A stretch of 64,000 nt of DNA from Motiliproteus sp047633175 (GCA_047633175.1 JBLIEQ010000018.1:18229-82228); one strand, 5' to 3'; shown: positions 17,872 to 26,260, counted from the first letter of the stretch. Notes: generated from the sequence alone by a model not told the origin. Made by a program: numbers and translations.

Positions 17872-19086
17872 ATGGCCGTAGGTCCAGGAACTCTACCCGA
17901 TTTTGAAGTGATTGCAGGTTTGCGCCTGGGTACGGCCAGTGCCGGGATTAAAAAACCGGGGCGCAAGGATCTGGTGGTAATGGAGCTGGCCCCGGAGAGC
18001 GCTCTGGCCGGGGTATTCACCCAGAACGCTTTCTGCGCCGCGCCGGTGATTCTGAGCAAGAAGCATCTGCAGCTGCAGGGCGCCCGCTTCCTGTTGATCA
18101 ATACCGGCAATGCCAATGCCGGCACCGGTGCCGAAGGCCTGGCCGATGCCGTCCAATGTTGTGAAACGTTGGCACAGTTAACAGAGACGGCGACGACGGC
18201 CGTTCTGCCTTTTTCTACCGGCGTGATCGGTGAGAAGCTGCCGGTTGACAGAATTACCGCCGGACTGCCCGCCGCAGTCGATGCCTTGTGTGAGCAAGGC
18301 TGGGCGGATGCAGCGCAGGGCATTATGACCACCGATACCCGTCCCAAGGGCGCGACCCGCTGTATCGAGATCGATGGTCAGCAGGTCAGGATCAGCGGCA
18401 TATCCAAGGGTGCCGGCATGATTAAACCGAATATGGCGACCATGCTGGCGTTTGTGGCGACCGATGCCCGGGTCTCACCGGCGGCGTTGCAGACGTTGTT
18501 GAGCGCGGTTGCCGAACGCAGCTTTAATCGTATTACCATCGACGGTGATACCTCCACCAACGATTCCTGCATGCTGATCGCCACAGGTGCTTCGGCGGTG
18601 GTTTGCGAACCCGGCACAGCCGCCTGGGCAGCGTTTTCTGCCGCCATCGACTCGATATTGCTGGAGCTAGCGCAGGCGATCGTACGCGATGGTGAAGGGG
18701 CGACCAAGTTTGTGACTATCGAGGTCAGTGCGGCGGCAAGTTCGGCGGAGGCGCTTAAAACCGCCTACGCGATCGCTCACTCGCCGCTGGTCAAGACCGC
18801 GCTGTTTGCCTCAGATCCCAACTGGGGCCGTATTCTGACGGCGGTGGGTTATTCCGGTATCGAACAGCTGGATATCGATGCCCTGCAGCTCTATCTGGGT
18901 GATGTTTGTATCGTCGAGCAGGGCGGTCGAGCGGCCAGTTATACCGAAGATCAGGGACAGGCGGTGATGGCAGAGGAGGAGATCAGCATTCGGGTGGTGC
19001 TTAATCGCGGCGACTATTGCGAAACGGTCTGGACCACCGATCTCTCCAGGGATTATGTGACGATCAATGCCGACTACCGCAGCTAA
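17872..19086 (+). CDS. argJ: Bifunctional glutamate N-acetyltransferase / amino-acid acetyltransferase ArgJ
   Basis: Transfers acetyl from N-acetylornithine to glutamate in the cyclic arginine pathway. The 404-aa precursor is expected to self-cleave at the conserved ATML site: here KPNMATML with the cut between Ala189 and Thr190, Thr190 becoming the nucleophile. The C-terminal segment DPNWGRIL and the ending DYVTINADYRS are typical. I chose ATG 17872, with AGGAG 11 bases upstream, over a TTG two codons earlier. A degraded copy of the last 15 codons of this gene follows within 100 bases. Confidence 0.96.
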   Translation: MAVGPGTLPDFEVIAGLRLGTASAGIKKPGRKDLVVMELAPESALAGVFTQNAFCAAPVILSKKHLQLQGARFLLINTGNANAGTGAEGLADAVQCCETLAQLTETATTAVLPFSTGVIGEKLPVDRITAGLPAAVDALCEQGWADAAQGIMTTDTRPKGATRCIEIDGQQVRISGISKGAGMIKPNMATMLAFVATDARVSPAALQTLLSAVAERSFNRITIDGDTSTNDSCMLIATGASAVVCEPGTAAWAAFSAAIDSILLELAQAIVRDGEGATKFVTIEVSAAASSAEALKTAYAIAHSPLVKTALFASDPNWGRILTAVGYSGIEQLDIDALQLYLGDVCIVEQGGRAASYTEDQGQAVMAEEEISIRVVLNRGDYCETVWTTDLSRDYVTINADYRS

Positions 19087-19118
19087 GTCTGCCACAGTTG
19101 CCGGGCTCCGGCGCTGTT

Positions 19119-19180
19119 TCCCGGGACTATGTGACTCTTAATGCCAATGCCAATGCCAATGCCGACTACCGTAGCTAAGT
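19119..19180 (+). pseudogene. Orphan duplicate of the argJ 3' end with a hexamer expansion
   Basis: After the argJ stop, 19119-19180 repeats the last 40-odd bases of argJ, including stop codon and following AAGT. In the matching frame it reads DYVTLNANANANADYRS-stop versus DYVTINADYRS-stop in argJ. The extra residues come from three added AATGCC units. There is no start codon and no upstream portion of argJ, so it is a gene-end fragment and not a gene. Third-position differences (ACC GT versus ACC GC; GACTAT versus GATTAT) show it is not brand new. Confidence 0.8.
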
Positions 19181-19232
19181 CCTCATTCAGCCTCTTATCT
19201 AGCCCCGCAACGTCTACCGGTGCCCTGCGTTG

Positions 19233-20189
19233 ATGCGGGTCGTCCATGTGGTTGCCGCGGCGATCTTCGGCCCCGATGGCCGCCTGCTGATCAGCCGTCG
19301 CCCTGATCATCTGCATCAGGGCGGTCTGCTGGAGTTTCCCGGGGGCAAGGTCGATCCGGGAGAAACGGTCACTCAGGCGCTGATTCGGGAGTTGCAGGAG
19401 GAGCTGGGAATCACCCCGGTTTCTTTTGAACCTTTGCTGCAGATCCCCCATACGTATCCGGATAAACGGGTGCTGCTGGATGTCTGGCGGGTCAGCCGCT
19501 ATCTGGACGAGCCCGAGGGGCTGGAAGGGCAGGCGCTACACTGGCTGGGAATCGATGAGCTGGATCCAGGGCAGTTTCCTGCCGCCAATAGCGCCATTAT
19601 TACCGCCCTGAGCCTGCCGCAGCAGTACCTGATCACCGGCACTGCGGTCGATGCGGTGCAGTGGTTAGTAAAACTACAGGCCGCGCTGGATGCCGGTATC
19701 AAACTTGTGCAGCTGCGTGCGCCTGCGCTGGATGCTCCGGCCTATCGGTCTCTGGCACTAGCTGCGCACAAGCGTTGTCGTGCAGCCGGTGCTCGGCTGA
19801 TTCTGAATCGTGACCCGCGAGAACTGGGTGGCATCGAGGCCGATGGCTTGCATCTGAACCGGCATCTGCTGCTGCAGATAAGCGCCGAGCAGTTGACGCC
19901 CTGGCGACGGGGTCTGCTGGGGGTCTCCTGTCATAACGCGCAAGAGTTGCAGCGGGCAGAACAACTCGGCGTTGACTATGCGGTGTTGTCTCCGGTGTTG
20001 CCGACAGATTCCCATCCGGACGCGGAGACGTTAGGCTGGGCGGGATTTAAGGCGCTGGCTGGCCCTGCGGCGCTGCCGGTCTATGCCCTGGGGGGAATGG
20101 CGCGGGGAATGGAGCGCACCGCGATCGAACAGGGCGCTCAGGGGATTGCCTCGATCAGCGCTCTGTGGGAGCCGACCCTGTGGACCTGA
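19233..20189 (+). CDS. mutT: Nudix hydrolase (MutT) fused to a thiamine-phosphate-synthase-like (ThiE/TenI) domain
   Basis: The N-terminal 130 residues are a Nudix domain with the complete box G-x5-E-x7-REL-x-EE-L-G at about 38-60 (GKVDPGETVTQALIRELQEE), expected to hydrolyse 8-oxo-dGTP. Residues about 135-318 form a ThiE/TenI-type barrel (VQLRAPALDAPAY, GLHLNRHLLLQ, GVSCHNAQELQRAEQLGVDY, YALGGM). The same fusion is known in Pseudomonas and relatives, where the role of the second half is not settled. The ATG at 19233 follows a TTG codon in frame. The stop codon lies inside the first copy of the GACCTGAA repeat that fills the following gap. Confidence 0.9.
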   Translation: MRVVHVVAAAIFGPDGRLLISRRPDHLHQGGLLEFPGGKVDPGETVTQALIRELQEELGITPVSFEPLLQIPHTYPDKRVLLDVWRVSRYLDEPEGLEGQALHWLGIDELDPGQFPAANSAIITALSLPQQYLITGTAVDAVQWLVKLQAALDAGIKLVQLRAPALDAPAYRSLALAAHKRCRAAGARLILNRDPRELGGIEADGLHLNRHLLLQISAEQLTPWRRGLLGVSCHNAQELQRAEQLGVDYAVLSPVLPTDSHPDAETLGWAGFKALAGPAALPVYALGGMARGMERTAIEQGAQGIASISALWEPTLWT

Positions 20190-20230
20190 AGACCTGAAGG
20201 GGTCAGGCCTTACATTTGACACCTATTTTG

Positions 20231-20399
20231 CTAATGCAGCTGCTGTTCTCCCGCCTGTTCCAGCTCCAGAAGCAGCTCTTCGGCCAGCTCCGGGTCCATC
20301 TCTAGCTGCGCCATCAGCTCATTGCCGCTGGGTTTGCTGATCTGATAGTCGCCGTTGGCCCAGGCGCCCAGATCGATCAGGCGGCAGCGCTCGCTACAG
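20231..20399 (-). pseudogene. Truncated duplicate of yacG (3' 169 bases)
   Basis: This segment is identical by eye to 20590-20758, the last 56 codons plus stop of the intact yacG, and lacks the first zinc-binding CxxC and the start. It breaks off at CTACAG, where a 14-mer repeat begins. Perfect identity points to a recent duplication or ongoing conversion. Confidence 0.88.
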
Positions 20400-20493
20400 G
20401 ACCTGAAGGGGTCAAGGACCTGAAGGGGTCATAAGACCTGAAGGGGTCATAAGACCTGAAGGGGTCAGGCCTTACATTTGACACCCATGTTTA

Positions 20494-20532
20494 CTAATGC
20501 AGCTGCTGTTCTCCCGCCTGTTCCAGCTCCAG
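20494..20532 (-). pseudogene. Second, shorter duplicate of the yacG 3' end
   Basis: A 39-base copy of the final 12 codons and stop of yacG, breaking at CTCCAG followed by ACCTGAAGG. Both fragments end on CAG next to the 14-mer, suggesting the same slippage or recombination junction. Confidence 0.8.
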
Positions 20533-20589
20533 ACCTGAAGGGGTCACAGACCTGAAGGGGTCAGGCCTTACATTTGACACCCATGTTTA

Positions 20590-20829
20590 CTAATGCAGCT
20601 GCTGTTCTCCCGCCTGTTCCAGCTCCAGAAGCAGCTCTTCGGCCAGCTCCGGGTCCATCTCTAGCTGCGCCATCAGCTCATTGCCGCTGGGTTTGCTGAT
20701 CTGATAGTCGCCGTTGGCCCAGGCGCCCAGATCGATCAGGCGGCAGCGCTCGCTACAGAAGGGGCGGTCGGGATTAGCGCTATCCCATTGCAGGGCTTTC
20801 TTACAGGTAGGGCAGTTGAAGCTGTTCAT
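20590..20829 (-). CDS. yacG: DNA gyrase inhibitor YacG (zinc-binding)
   Basis: Small zinc protein that binds GyrB and inhibits gyrase in E. coli. The 79-aa sequence has CPTCKK at residues 7-12 and CSERCRLIDLGAWANGDY from about 25, giving the family's C-x2-C-x15-C-x3-C pattern. An acidic tail (LEMDPELAEELLLELEQAGEQ) follows. It is the last gene of the pilB-pilC-pilD-coaE-yacG unit and starts 5 bases after coaE. Its 3' end is present in two further partial copies downstream. Confidence 0.95.
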   Translation of the reverse strand: MNSFNCPTCKKALQWDSANPDRPFCSERCRLIDLGAWANGDYQISKPSGNELMAQLEMDPELAEELLLELEQAGEQQLH

Positions 20830-20834
20830 GGGGG

Positions 20835-21449
20835 TTATTCCTGATTCTTTTGGGCGCTGGCCAGTAATCGAAACTGCCGGTCGAGGTTGTCGACCTGCTG
20901 GTTCAGCAACTGCGGTGACTGGGTATTATCGATAATACTATCGGCGCATTCAAACCGTTGTGTCCGGCTGCATTGGGCCTCGAGTATCTGTCTGACCTGT
21001 TGTTCGGTATTGCCGTCACGCTGCACTGTGCGTGCAATCTGTAACTCTTCGGGCAGGTCTATCACTAGGATATGATCGACCAGCTGCTGCTGATCGGTTT
21101 CCAGCAGAAGCGGGGAGACCAGCAGGGCATAGGCGGATCCGGCCCGGTCCAGGCGTTGCAGGGTGCGCTGGCGGATCAGCGGGTGGGTCAGGTGTTCAAG
21201 CCAGTGCCGTTGCGCGGGATCGGCAAAAACGATCTGTCGCAGCGCAGCGCGGTCGAGGCTGTCATCGAGCTGCAGCACCCCGGGGCCAAAATGGTCACAG
21301 ATCTGCCGTAGGGCAGGCTCGCCGGGCGCTACGATCTCTCGAGCGATCAGGTCGGTATCGATCAGCGCGATGCCGCGGGCGGCAAAGAGGTTGGCAACGG
21401 TGGTCTTACCACTGCCGATACCTCCGGTCAGCCCCACTATAAAAGTCAT
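20835..21449 (-). CDS. coaE: Dephospho-CoA kinase
   Basis: Catalyses the last step of coenzyme A synthesis. The 204-aa protein has the P-loop GLTGGIGSGKTT at residues 6-17, the DTDLIAREIV motif near 32 and HPLIRQR near 86. It lies between pilD and yacG as in many gammaproteobacteria. Its start codon lies in an 11-base unit (ATGACTTTTAT on the coding strand) that is repeated three times in a row at 21439-21471, so two further ATGs sit directly upstream in other frames. A broken copy of its 5' end occupies the space up to pilD. Confidence 0.95.
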   Translation of the reverse strand: MTFIVGLTGGIGSGKTTVANLFAARGIALIDTDLIAREIVAPGEPALRQICDHFGPGVLQLDDSLDRAALRQIVFADPAQRHWLEHLTHPLIRQRTLQRLDRAGSAYALLVSPLLLETDQQQLVDHILVIDLPEELQIARTVQRDGNTEQQVRQILEAQCSRTQRFECADSIIDNTQSPQLLNQQVDNLDRQFRLLASAQKNQE

Positions 21450-21467
21450 ATAAAAGTCATATACAAG

Positions 21468-21566
21468 TCATTGGTAATCAGGCCAGCAAGCGGCAAAGAG
21501 ATTGGCAGCAGTGCTATTGTCACGCCCACTGCCGATGCCGCCGGTCAGGCCTACGATAAACGTCAT
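21468..21566 (-). pseudogene. Truncated duplicate of the coaE 5' end
   Basis: Read on the minus strand from 21566 it encodes MTFIVGLTGGIGSGRDNSTA followed by ANLFAACWPDYQ and a stop, clearly aligned with MTFIVGLTGGIGSGKTTVANLFAARG of CoaE. The P-loop lysine is lost (GSGRDN for GSGKTT), so it cannot be active. Its ATG overlaps the pilD stop (ATGA), the coupling expected of the true coaE, so the fragment occupies the original junction and the intact gene lies beyond it. Confidence 0.85.
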
Positions 21567-22495
21567 CAGGTCAGCCAGCGCAGGTAGCTGTTGACGATCT
21601 CCGGCCCCCACAGCAGGGCGATAACGCCTGCGATCGCCAGAAAGGGACCAAACGGCATCGGCTGCTGCTGATCGCGGCCTTTACACAGGATAAGACTGAT
21701 GCCCAACGCGGCGCCGACGAACGATGATAGGATGACAATCAGTGGCAGCATTTGCCAGCCCATCCAAGCACCCAGGGCCGCCAGCAGTTTGAAATCGCCG
21801 TAGCCCATCCCCTCTTTACCGGTCACCAGTTTGAATAGCCAGTACACAGACCACAGGACCAGATAGCCGGCCACGGCGCCCCAGAACGCGCTTTGCAGGT
21901 CGGTAAGCAGGCCGAAGCTGTTGATAATCAGCCCCATCCACAGCAGCGGCAGGGTCAGGGAGTCGGGGAGCAGCTGATGATCGAAGTCGATCATCGTCAG
22001 CGCGATCAGCACCCAGGTTAGCAGCAGCACCGCCAGCATCAGCGGGCTAAAACCGAACTCATAGGCGATGAGCGCCGAGAGCAGTCCGGTCGCCAGTTCG
22101 ACCAGCGGGTAGCGTTTAGGGATGGGGAATTTACAGCCTGAACAGCGGCCTTTGAGGCATAGATAGCTGAGCACCGGGATGTTTTCTAGTGCGCTGATCT
22201 CATGATTGCACTGGGGGCAACGCGAGCGTGGCACCGCCAGGTTGAAGGGTTCGGGTGTGTCGGACTCAGGCGCGATTGTTTCAGGAACCGATGCTTCAGG
22301 GGAAGGTGCTTCAGGAGCCGATGCCACATCGGCGCTAGCCAGCAGCTCCCGGCACTGTTGGTGCCAGTCGTGCTGCATCATCAGCGGCAGGCGATAGATA
22401 ACGACATTGAGAAAGCTGCCTACCAGCAGTCCCAGGACCAGTACGAGACTGATCAACAGCAGCGGCGAACCGGCAAGCAGAGTGAAAATATCCAT
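21566..22495 (-). CDS. pilD: Type IV prepilin peptidase / N-methyltransferase PilD
   Basis: Membrane aspartic protease that cleaves and N-methylates prepilins such as the PilA product nearby. The 309-aa protein has the cytoplasmic zinc motif CPQC (93-96) with CSGC (118-121), aspartates in MIDFDHQLLPD (about 170-178) and GYGDFK (Asp234), and about eight hydrophobic segments. Residues 54-84 (ASADVASAPEAPSPEASVPE onward) form an acidic Ala/Pro/Glu-rich insertion ahead of the zinc motif that is not part of the usual family and is made of short DNA repeats. It follows pilC by 6 bases. Confidence 0.95.
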   Translation of the reverse strand: MDIFTLLAGSPLLLISLVLVLGLLVGSFLNVVIYRLPLMMQHDWHQQCRELLASADVASAPEAPSPEASVPETIAPESDTPEPFNLAVPRSRCPQCNHEISALENIPVLSYLCLKGRCSGCKFPIPKRYPLVELATGLLSALIAYEFGFSPLMLAVLLLTWVLIALTMIDFDHQLLPDSLTLPLLWMGLIINSFGLLTDLQSAFWGAVAGYLVLWSVYWLFKLVTGKEGMGYGDFKLLAALGAWMGWQMLPLIVILSSFVGAALGISLILCKGRDQQQPMPFGPFLAIAGVIALLWGPEIVNSYLRWLT

Positions 22496-22501
22496 AGTTC
22501 T

Positions 22502-23722
22502 TTATACGACCTCGCCAAGTTTAAAGATCGGCAGGTACATGGCAATAACCAGGCCGCCAACCATGACCCCTAGGAACGCCATGATCATAGGCTCCATCAG
22601 GCTGGTCAGGTTGTCGACCGCGTTATCGACCTCGGCTTCATAGAAGGAGGCGGCCTTATCGAGCATCTCATCCAGGGATCCTGCCTCTTCACCGATCGCG
22701 ATCATCTGCACCGCCATGTTAGGAAATACCCCTGTCATGCGGGTGGCGTTCTGCAGTGATTGGCCGGTCGAGACGCCGTTGCGTATCTGTAAGATTGCGG
22801 TGCGGTAGATGACATTACCTGAGGCGCCGGCAGCCGATTCGAGCGCGTTGACCAGAGGTACACCGGCGGCAAAGGTGGTGGACAGGGTGCGGGCGAAGCG
22901 GGCGATGGCCGCTTTATGGAGGATATTGCCGATTATAGGCACCTTAACGCTGAATCTGTCGACGCCATCGCGGAAGCTTTCCGATCTTCGATGCGCCATC
23001 TTGAACAAAAAGCTACTGGCGAAGATTGCGCCCAGCGCCACATACCAGTAGGACTGGGCATAGCCGGACAGGCCGACCACGAACAAGGTAAAGGCGGGCA
23101 GATCGGCACCGAAGCCTTTAAAGATCGATTCGAACTGGGGTACGACCTTGATCAGCAATATCGCCGAGACCACGACACCGATGATAATGACCGCGATGGG
23201 GTAGGTCATTGCTTTCTTGATCTTGGCTTTGAGCTCTTCAGTCTTCTCTTTATAGGTGGCGATTCGATCGAGCATCGTTTCTAACGCCCCCGACTCCTCG
23301 CCGGCGTGGACCAGGTTGCAAAACAGATCATCAAAAAACAGCGGAAACTTACGCAGCGATACGGCCAGGCCGGTGCCGCTGGCGACTTCATTACGGATCT
23401 CGTAGATCATCTTCTTCAGGCCGTTTTTTTCAACCCCGCCGGCGACTATATCGAATGCCTGGATCATAGGTACGCCTGCCTTCATCATGGTGGCGAGCTG
23501 GCGGGTGAAGAGCGCTATATCCAGCGGGGTGGTCTTCTTACCCCCGCTACCGAAAGCGGAGGCGCGTTCCTTGGCAACCTTAGAGGGGCTGATGCCCTGC
23601 TTGCGCAGCAGTGCCTTGGCAAAAGAGACAGACTCGGCATCGATCTTGCCTTTGCTCTTGTTGCCATTCTTGTCCTTACCTGCCCAGATAAAGCTGCTGA
23701 GTTTCGCCTGTTTTGCCGCCAT
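22502..23722 (-). CDS. pilC: Type IV pilus inner-membrane platform protein PilC
   Basis: Platform protein on which pilin subunits are assembled, working with the PilB ATPase. The 406-aa protein contains two T2SSF domains with the repeated VHAGEESGALETMLDRIA and IAIGEEAGSLDEMLDKAA motifs and three main membrane spans. I chose the ATG at 23722 (MAAKQAKLSSFIWAGKDKNG), which gives the family length of about 405 and has AGGA 9 bases upstream. An additional 18 codons upstream are open but unlike the family. Confidence 0.96.
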   Translation of the reverse strand: MAAKQAKLSSFIWAGKDKNGNKSKGKIDAESVSFAKALLRKQGISPSKVAKERASAFGSGGKKTTPLDIALFTRQLATMMKAGVPMIQAFDIVAGGVEKNGLKKMIYEIRNEVASGTGLAVSLRKFPLFFDDLFCNLVHAGEESGALETMLDRIATYKEKTEELKAKIKKAMTYPIAVIIIGVVVSAILLIKVVPQFESIFKGFGADLPAFTLFVVGLSGYAQSYWYVALGAIFASSFLFKMAHRRSESFRDGVDRFSVKVPIIGNILHKAAIARFARTLSTTFAAGVPLVNALESAAGASGNVIYRTAILQIRNGVSTGQSLQNATRMTGVFPNMAVQMIAIGEEAGSLDEMLDKAASFYEAEVDNAVDNLTSLMEPMIMAFLGVMVGGLVIAMYLPIFKLGEVV

Positions 23723-23818
23723 CGGGTGCGATCCTGTATTGATGCGGTTAGCTGTCTTGCGGCAGTATATCAGCAAGGAGGGCTTTGGCTATTGGCCTGT
23801 ATCAACAATTGACAAGCT

Positions 23819-25540
23819 CTAGGATTTTGTGACCCGATTGATCTCTTCGAGGCTGGTCATCCCCTGAATCACCTTGAACAAGCCTGAGGTGCGCAGATTA
23901 TTAACGCCCTGGCTGGCGGCTAGCTGGCCGATCTCCAGCGAGTTGCCCTCGGCCATGATCAGCGCGGAGATCTCCGGAGTCATAGGCATCACTTCGTAGA
24001 TGCCGACCCGGCCCTTGTAGCCACCGACACAACTGTTGCAGCCGACGGGACCATAGACCGTAAAGCCTTCGTCGACCTGTGCCTGGCTAAAGCCCTCCTC
24101 CAGCAGGGTCGCTGGCGGAATCTCTACCGGATGTTTGCACTGCGGGCAGAGACGGCGCCCGAGACGCTGGGCTATGATCAGGGATGCGGAGGTGGCGATA
24201 TTAAAGGCCGGAACCCCCATGTTGCGCAACCGGGTCAGGGTCTCAGGTGCGCTGTTGGTGTGCAGCGTTGATAGGACCATGTGTCCGGTCTGGGCCGCTT
24301 TGATGGCGATCTCGGCGGTTTCCAGATCACGGATCTCACCAACCATGACCACATCGGGATCCTGGCGCAGGAAGGAGCGCAGTGCCATCGCAAAGGTCAG
24401 TCCCACCTTGTTATTAACGTGTACCTGATTGATCCCCTCGAGATTGATCTCGACTGGATCTTCGGCGGTGGAGATATTACGCTCCGGTGTATTAAGGATG
24501 TTAAGGCCGGTATAGAGTGAAACGGTCTTGCCGCTGCCGGTAGGGCCGGTCACCAGGATCATCCCCTGCGGCTGCTCCAGCGCTTTCATAAACAGCTCTT
24601 TCTGCTTGGGCTCGTAGCCCAGGGCGTCGATGCCCATCTTGGCGCTGGAGGCATCCAGAATCCGCAGTACGATCTTCTCGCCCCAGAGCGTGGGCAGCGT
24701 ATTGACCCTGAAGTCGATCGATTTGGTCTTGGAAATCTTCATCTTGATCCGACCGTCCTGAGGTATCCGGCGTTCGGAGATATCCATCTGCGACATCACC
24801 TTAAGTCGCGCGGCCAGTCGCGGGGTCAGATTGACGGGCGGACGTGCCACTTCGCGGAGCATGCCGTCGGTACGAAAACGGATCCGGTAGGCTTTTTCAT
24901 AGGGTTCGAAATGGATATCCGAGGAGCCTGACTTAATCGCATCGAGCAGGATCTTATTGACGAAACGCACGATGGGGGCGTCTCCTGCGGCATCGCCAGT
25001 ATCGTCCTGGGTCTTGTGGGGATCGTTGGAACCATCGTCGATCTCCAGATTTTCGAGATCGGCGTCATCCAGCCCTTCGAAAGCTGCGCCCGTGTTTTGC
25101 TCCAGAAATTTATCGATAAAGCGGGACAGCTTATCCTCTTCGACGACGACCGCTTCGGTCTTGATGCCGGTGTGGAACTTGATCTCGTCCAGCCCCTGGA
25201 TATTGGTCGGATCGGATACGGCAATATAGATCCGGTTATCACGCTTCATCAGCGGCAGGGCAAGGTGCTTGCGAATCAGCTCTTCGGGCACTAGGTCCAG
25301 GGGGGCGGAGCTGAGGTCGAAGGCATCGAGATCCAGCAAGGGGGCGCCAAACTCATCCGCGACTGCGGTGGCCGCCTTATAGGCGCTGACCAGCCTTTCC
25401 TGTACCGCGTAGCTGATAAAGGTGACATTCTGCTTGCTAGCGGCATGCAGTGCCTGGGTGGCATTGTCGGAGGAGAGAATACTGTCGTTGACCAGGCGTC
25501 GGGCCAAGCCTGTAAGCGGCTGAATAGGTTGTGCGGCCAT
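23819..25540 (-). CDS. pilB: Type IV pilus assembly ATPase PilB
   Basis: Hexameric ATPase powering pilus extension. The 573-aa protein has an N-terminal T2SSE-N domain, Walker A GPTGSGKTVSLYTGL near residue 331, Asp box and Walker B DPDVVMVGEIRD near 390, His box LSTLHTN near 415, and a zinc tetracysteine CPQC (about 463) with CNSC (about 503). The ATG at 25540 (MAAQPIQPLTGLARRLV) gives the usual length; the frame stays open 20 codons upstream. It is the first gene of the minus-strand pil unit and divergent from pilA. Confidence 0.96.
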   Translation of the reverse strand: MAAQPIQPLTGLARRLVNDSILSSDNATQALHAASKQNVTFISYAVQERLVSAYKAATAVADEFGAPLLDLDAFDLSSAPLDLVPEELIRKHLALPLMKRDNRIYIAVSDPTNIQGLDEIKFHTGIKTEAVVVEEDKLSRFIDKFLEQNTGAAFEGLDDADLENLEIDDGSNDPHKTQDDTGDAAGDAPIVRFVNKILLDAIKSGSSDIHFEPYEKAYRIRFRTDGMLREVARPPVNLTPRLAARLKVMSQMDISERRIPQDGRIKMKISKTKSIDFRVNTLPTLWGEKIVLRILDASSAKMGIDALGYEPKQKELFMKALEQPQGMILVTGPTGSGKTVSLYTGLNILNTPERNISTAEDPVEINLEGINQVHVNNKVGLTFAMALRSFLRQDPDVVMVGEIRDLETAEIAIKAAQTGHMVLSTLHTNSAPETLTRLRNMGVPAFNIATSASLIIAQRLGRRLCPQCKHPVEIPPATLLEEGFSQAQVDEGFTVYGPVGCNSCVGGYKGRVGIYEVMPMTPEISALIMAEGNSLEIGQLAASQGVNNLRTSGLFKVIQGMTSLEEINRVTKS

Positions 25541-25778
25541 AGGATCGTTATTCTTGATTATTTGAGTTAAGTCAAAGAGCAGTGCGTTAAACAATAGCAT
25601 TTATGTACAACGCCGAAAACGCTACTTATACTGGAAACATCCCAAATTCAGGTCGCAGGGTTAAAAAGCAGAGTGAATGGAATCAAAGGGTAGTAAGATC
25701 TCGAAGATGCAAAATCATACCGATATCTCTGAGAATTTTTTTCAGGATCGGGCCAGTTTTATCCGTTGGAGCTAGATT
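25541..25778. other. pilB-pilA divergent intergenic region
   Basis: This 238-base gap must hold the promoters of both the pilBCD unit and pilA. I looked for a sigma-54 element (TGGCAC-N5-TTGC), expected for pilA in Pseudomonas, and did not find one. The region is AT-rich compared with its surroundings, and CCGAT...ATCGG (25721-25759) could form a loose stem around a T7 run. The pilA ribosome site GGAG is at 25766-25769. Confidence 0.5.
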
Positions 25779-26210
25779 ATGAGCAGTGCTATGAAGAATG
25801 TGCAAAAGGGTTTTACCTTGATTGAATTGATGATCGTCGTTGCGATCATCGGTATTCTGGCGGCGATCGCGCTGCCTGCTTATCAAACTTATACTAATAA
25901 AGCTAAGTTTTCTGAAGTTATTCTCGCGACCAGCGCAGTAAAAACAGCTGTAGAGGTGGAATACCAGACCAATAAAACTGCCATAGCGAGCTTGGCTGCT
26001 GCCAATGGTGTGGCTGCTTCAATCACGGGCGCGGCTAATGGCCAGTATGTGGCGTCTGTTGCGATGGCAGCGTCAGGGCTGGTTACAGCAACGGCTATAG
26101 CTACCGGTGGTCTAACGAGTGAAACCTATACACTCATGCCGACTCTAAATGCTACAGGCACGATTAGCTGGGCTACTGGTGGTACCTGTGGTGCAGCAGG
26201 TTACTGCTAA
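25779..26210 (+). CDS. pilA: Type IV major pilin PilA
   Basis: Prepilin with a short leader MSSAMKNVQKG cut before Phe12 by PilD, giving mature FTLIELMIVVAIIGILAAIA with the essential Glu5. The mature protein is about 132 residues; two cysteines near the C-terminus (GGTCGAAGYC) can form the small disulfide loop seen in type IVa pilins. The rest is rich in Ala, Thr and Gly. The ATG at 25779 has GGAG 9 bases upstream and was preferred to the in-frame ATG four codons later. It is monocistronic with a strong terminator. Confidence 0.95.
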   Translation: MSSAMKNVQKGFTLIELMIVVAIIGILAAIALPAYQTYTNKAKFSEVILATSAVKTAVEVEYQTNKTAIASLAAANGVAASITGAANGQYVASVAMAASGLVTATAIATGGLTSETYTLMPTLNATGTISWATGGTCGAAGYC

Positions 26211-26260
26211 AAGATCATCTCGTAATCAATGGAGCCAGCCTTCGTTGATTGCCTGATCTG

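Larger units (their letters stand above)
20191..20580. repeat. Array of GACCTGAAGGGGTC 14-mers mixed with copies of the yacG 3' end
   Basis: The 14-mer GACCTGAAGGGGTC occurs seven times, starting at 20191, 20400, 20417, 20435, 20453, 20532 and 20549. Three of these are followed by AGGCCTTACATTTGACAC (from 20205, 20467 and 20563) and then by the 3' end of yacG on the minus strand. The last of these is the intact gene. The 20-base stretch TCAGGCCTTACATTTGACAC also occurs once, inverted, at 39265-39284. The array has no gene of its own. Confidence 0.9.

Noticed and set aside
20400..20466. Closely spaced 14-mer repeats resembling a CRISPR array
   Set aside because: The units are separated by only 3-4 bases, there are no unique spacers and no cas genes; it is a simple repeat array tied to yacG fragments.
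20589..20593. Additional intact yacG genes in the repeat array
   Set aside because: Both extra copies lack the start codon and the first zinc CxxC, so they cannot encode YacG.
25541..25778. Sigma-54 promoter for pilA
   Set aside because: Expected from Pseudomonas, but no TGGCAC-N5-TTGC element is present; the promoter type is left open.
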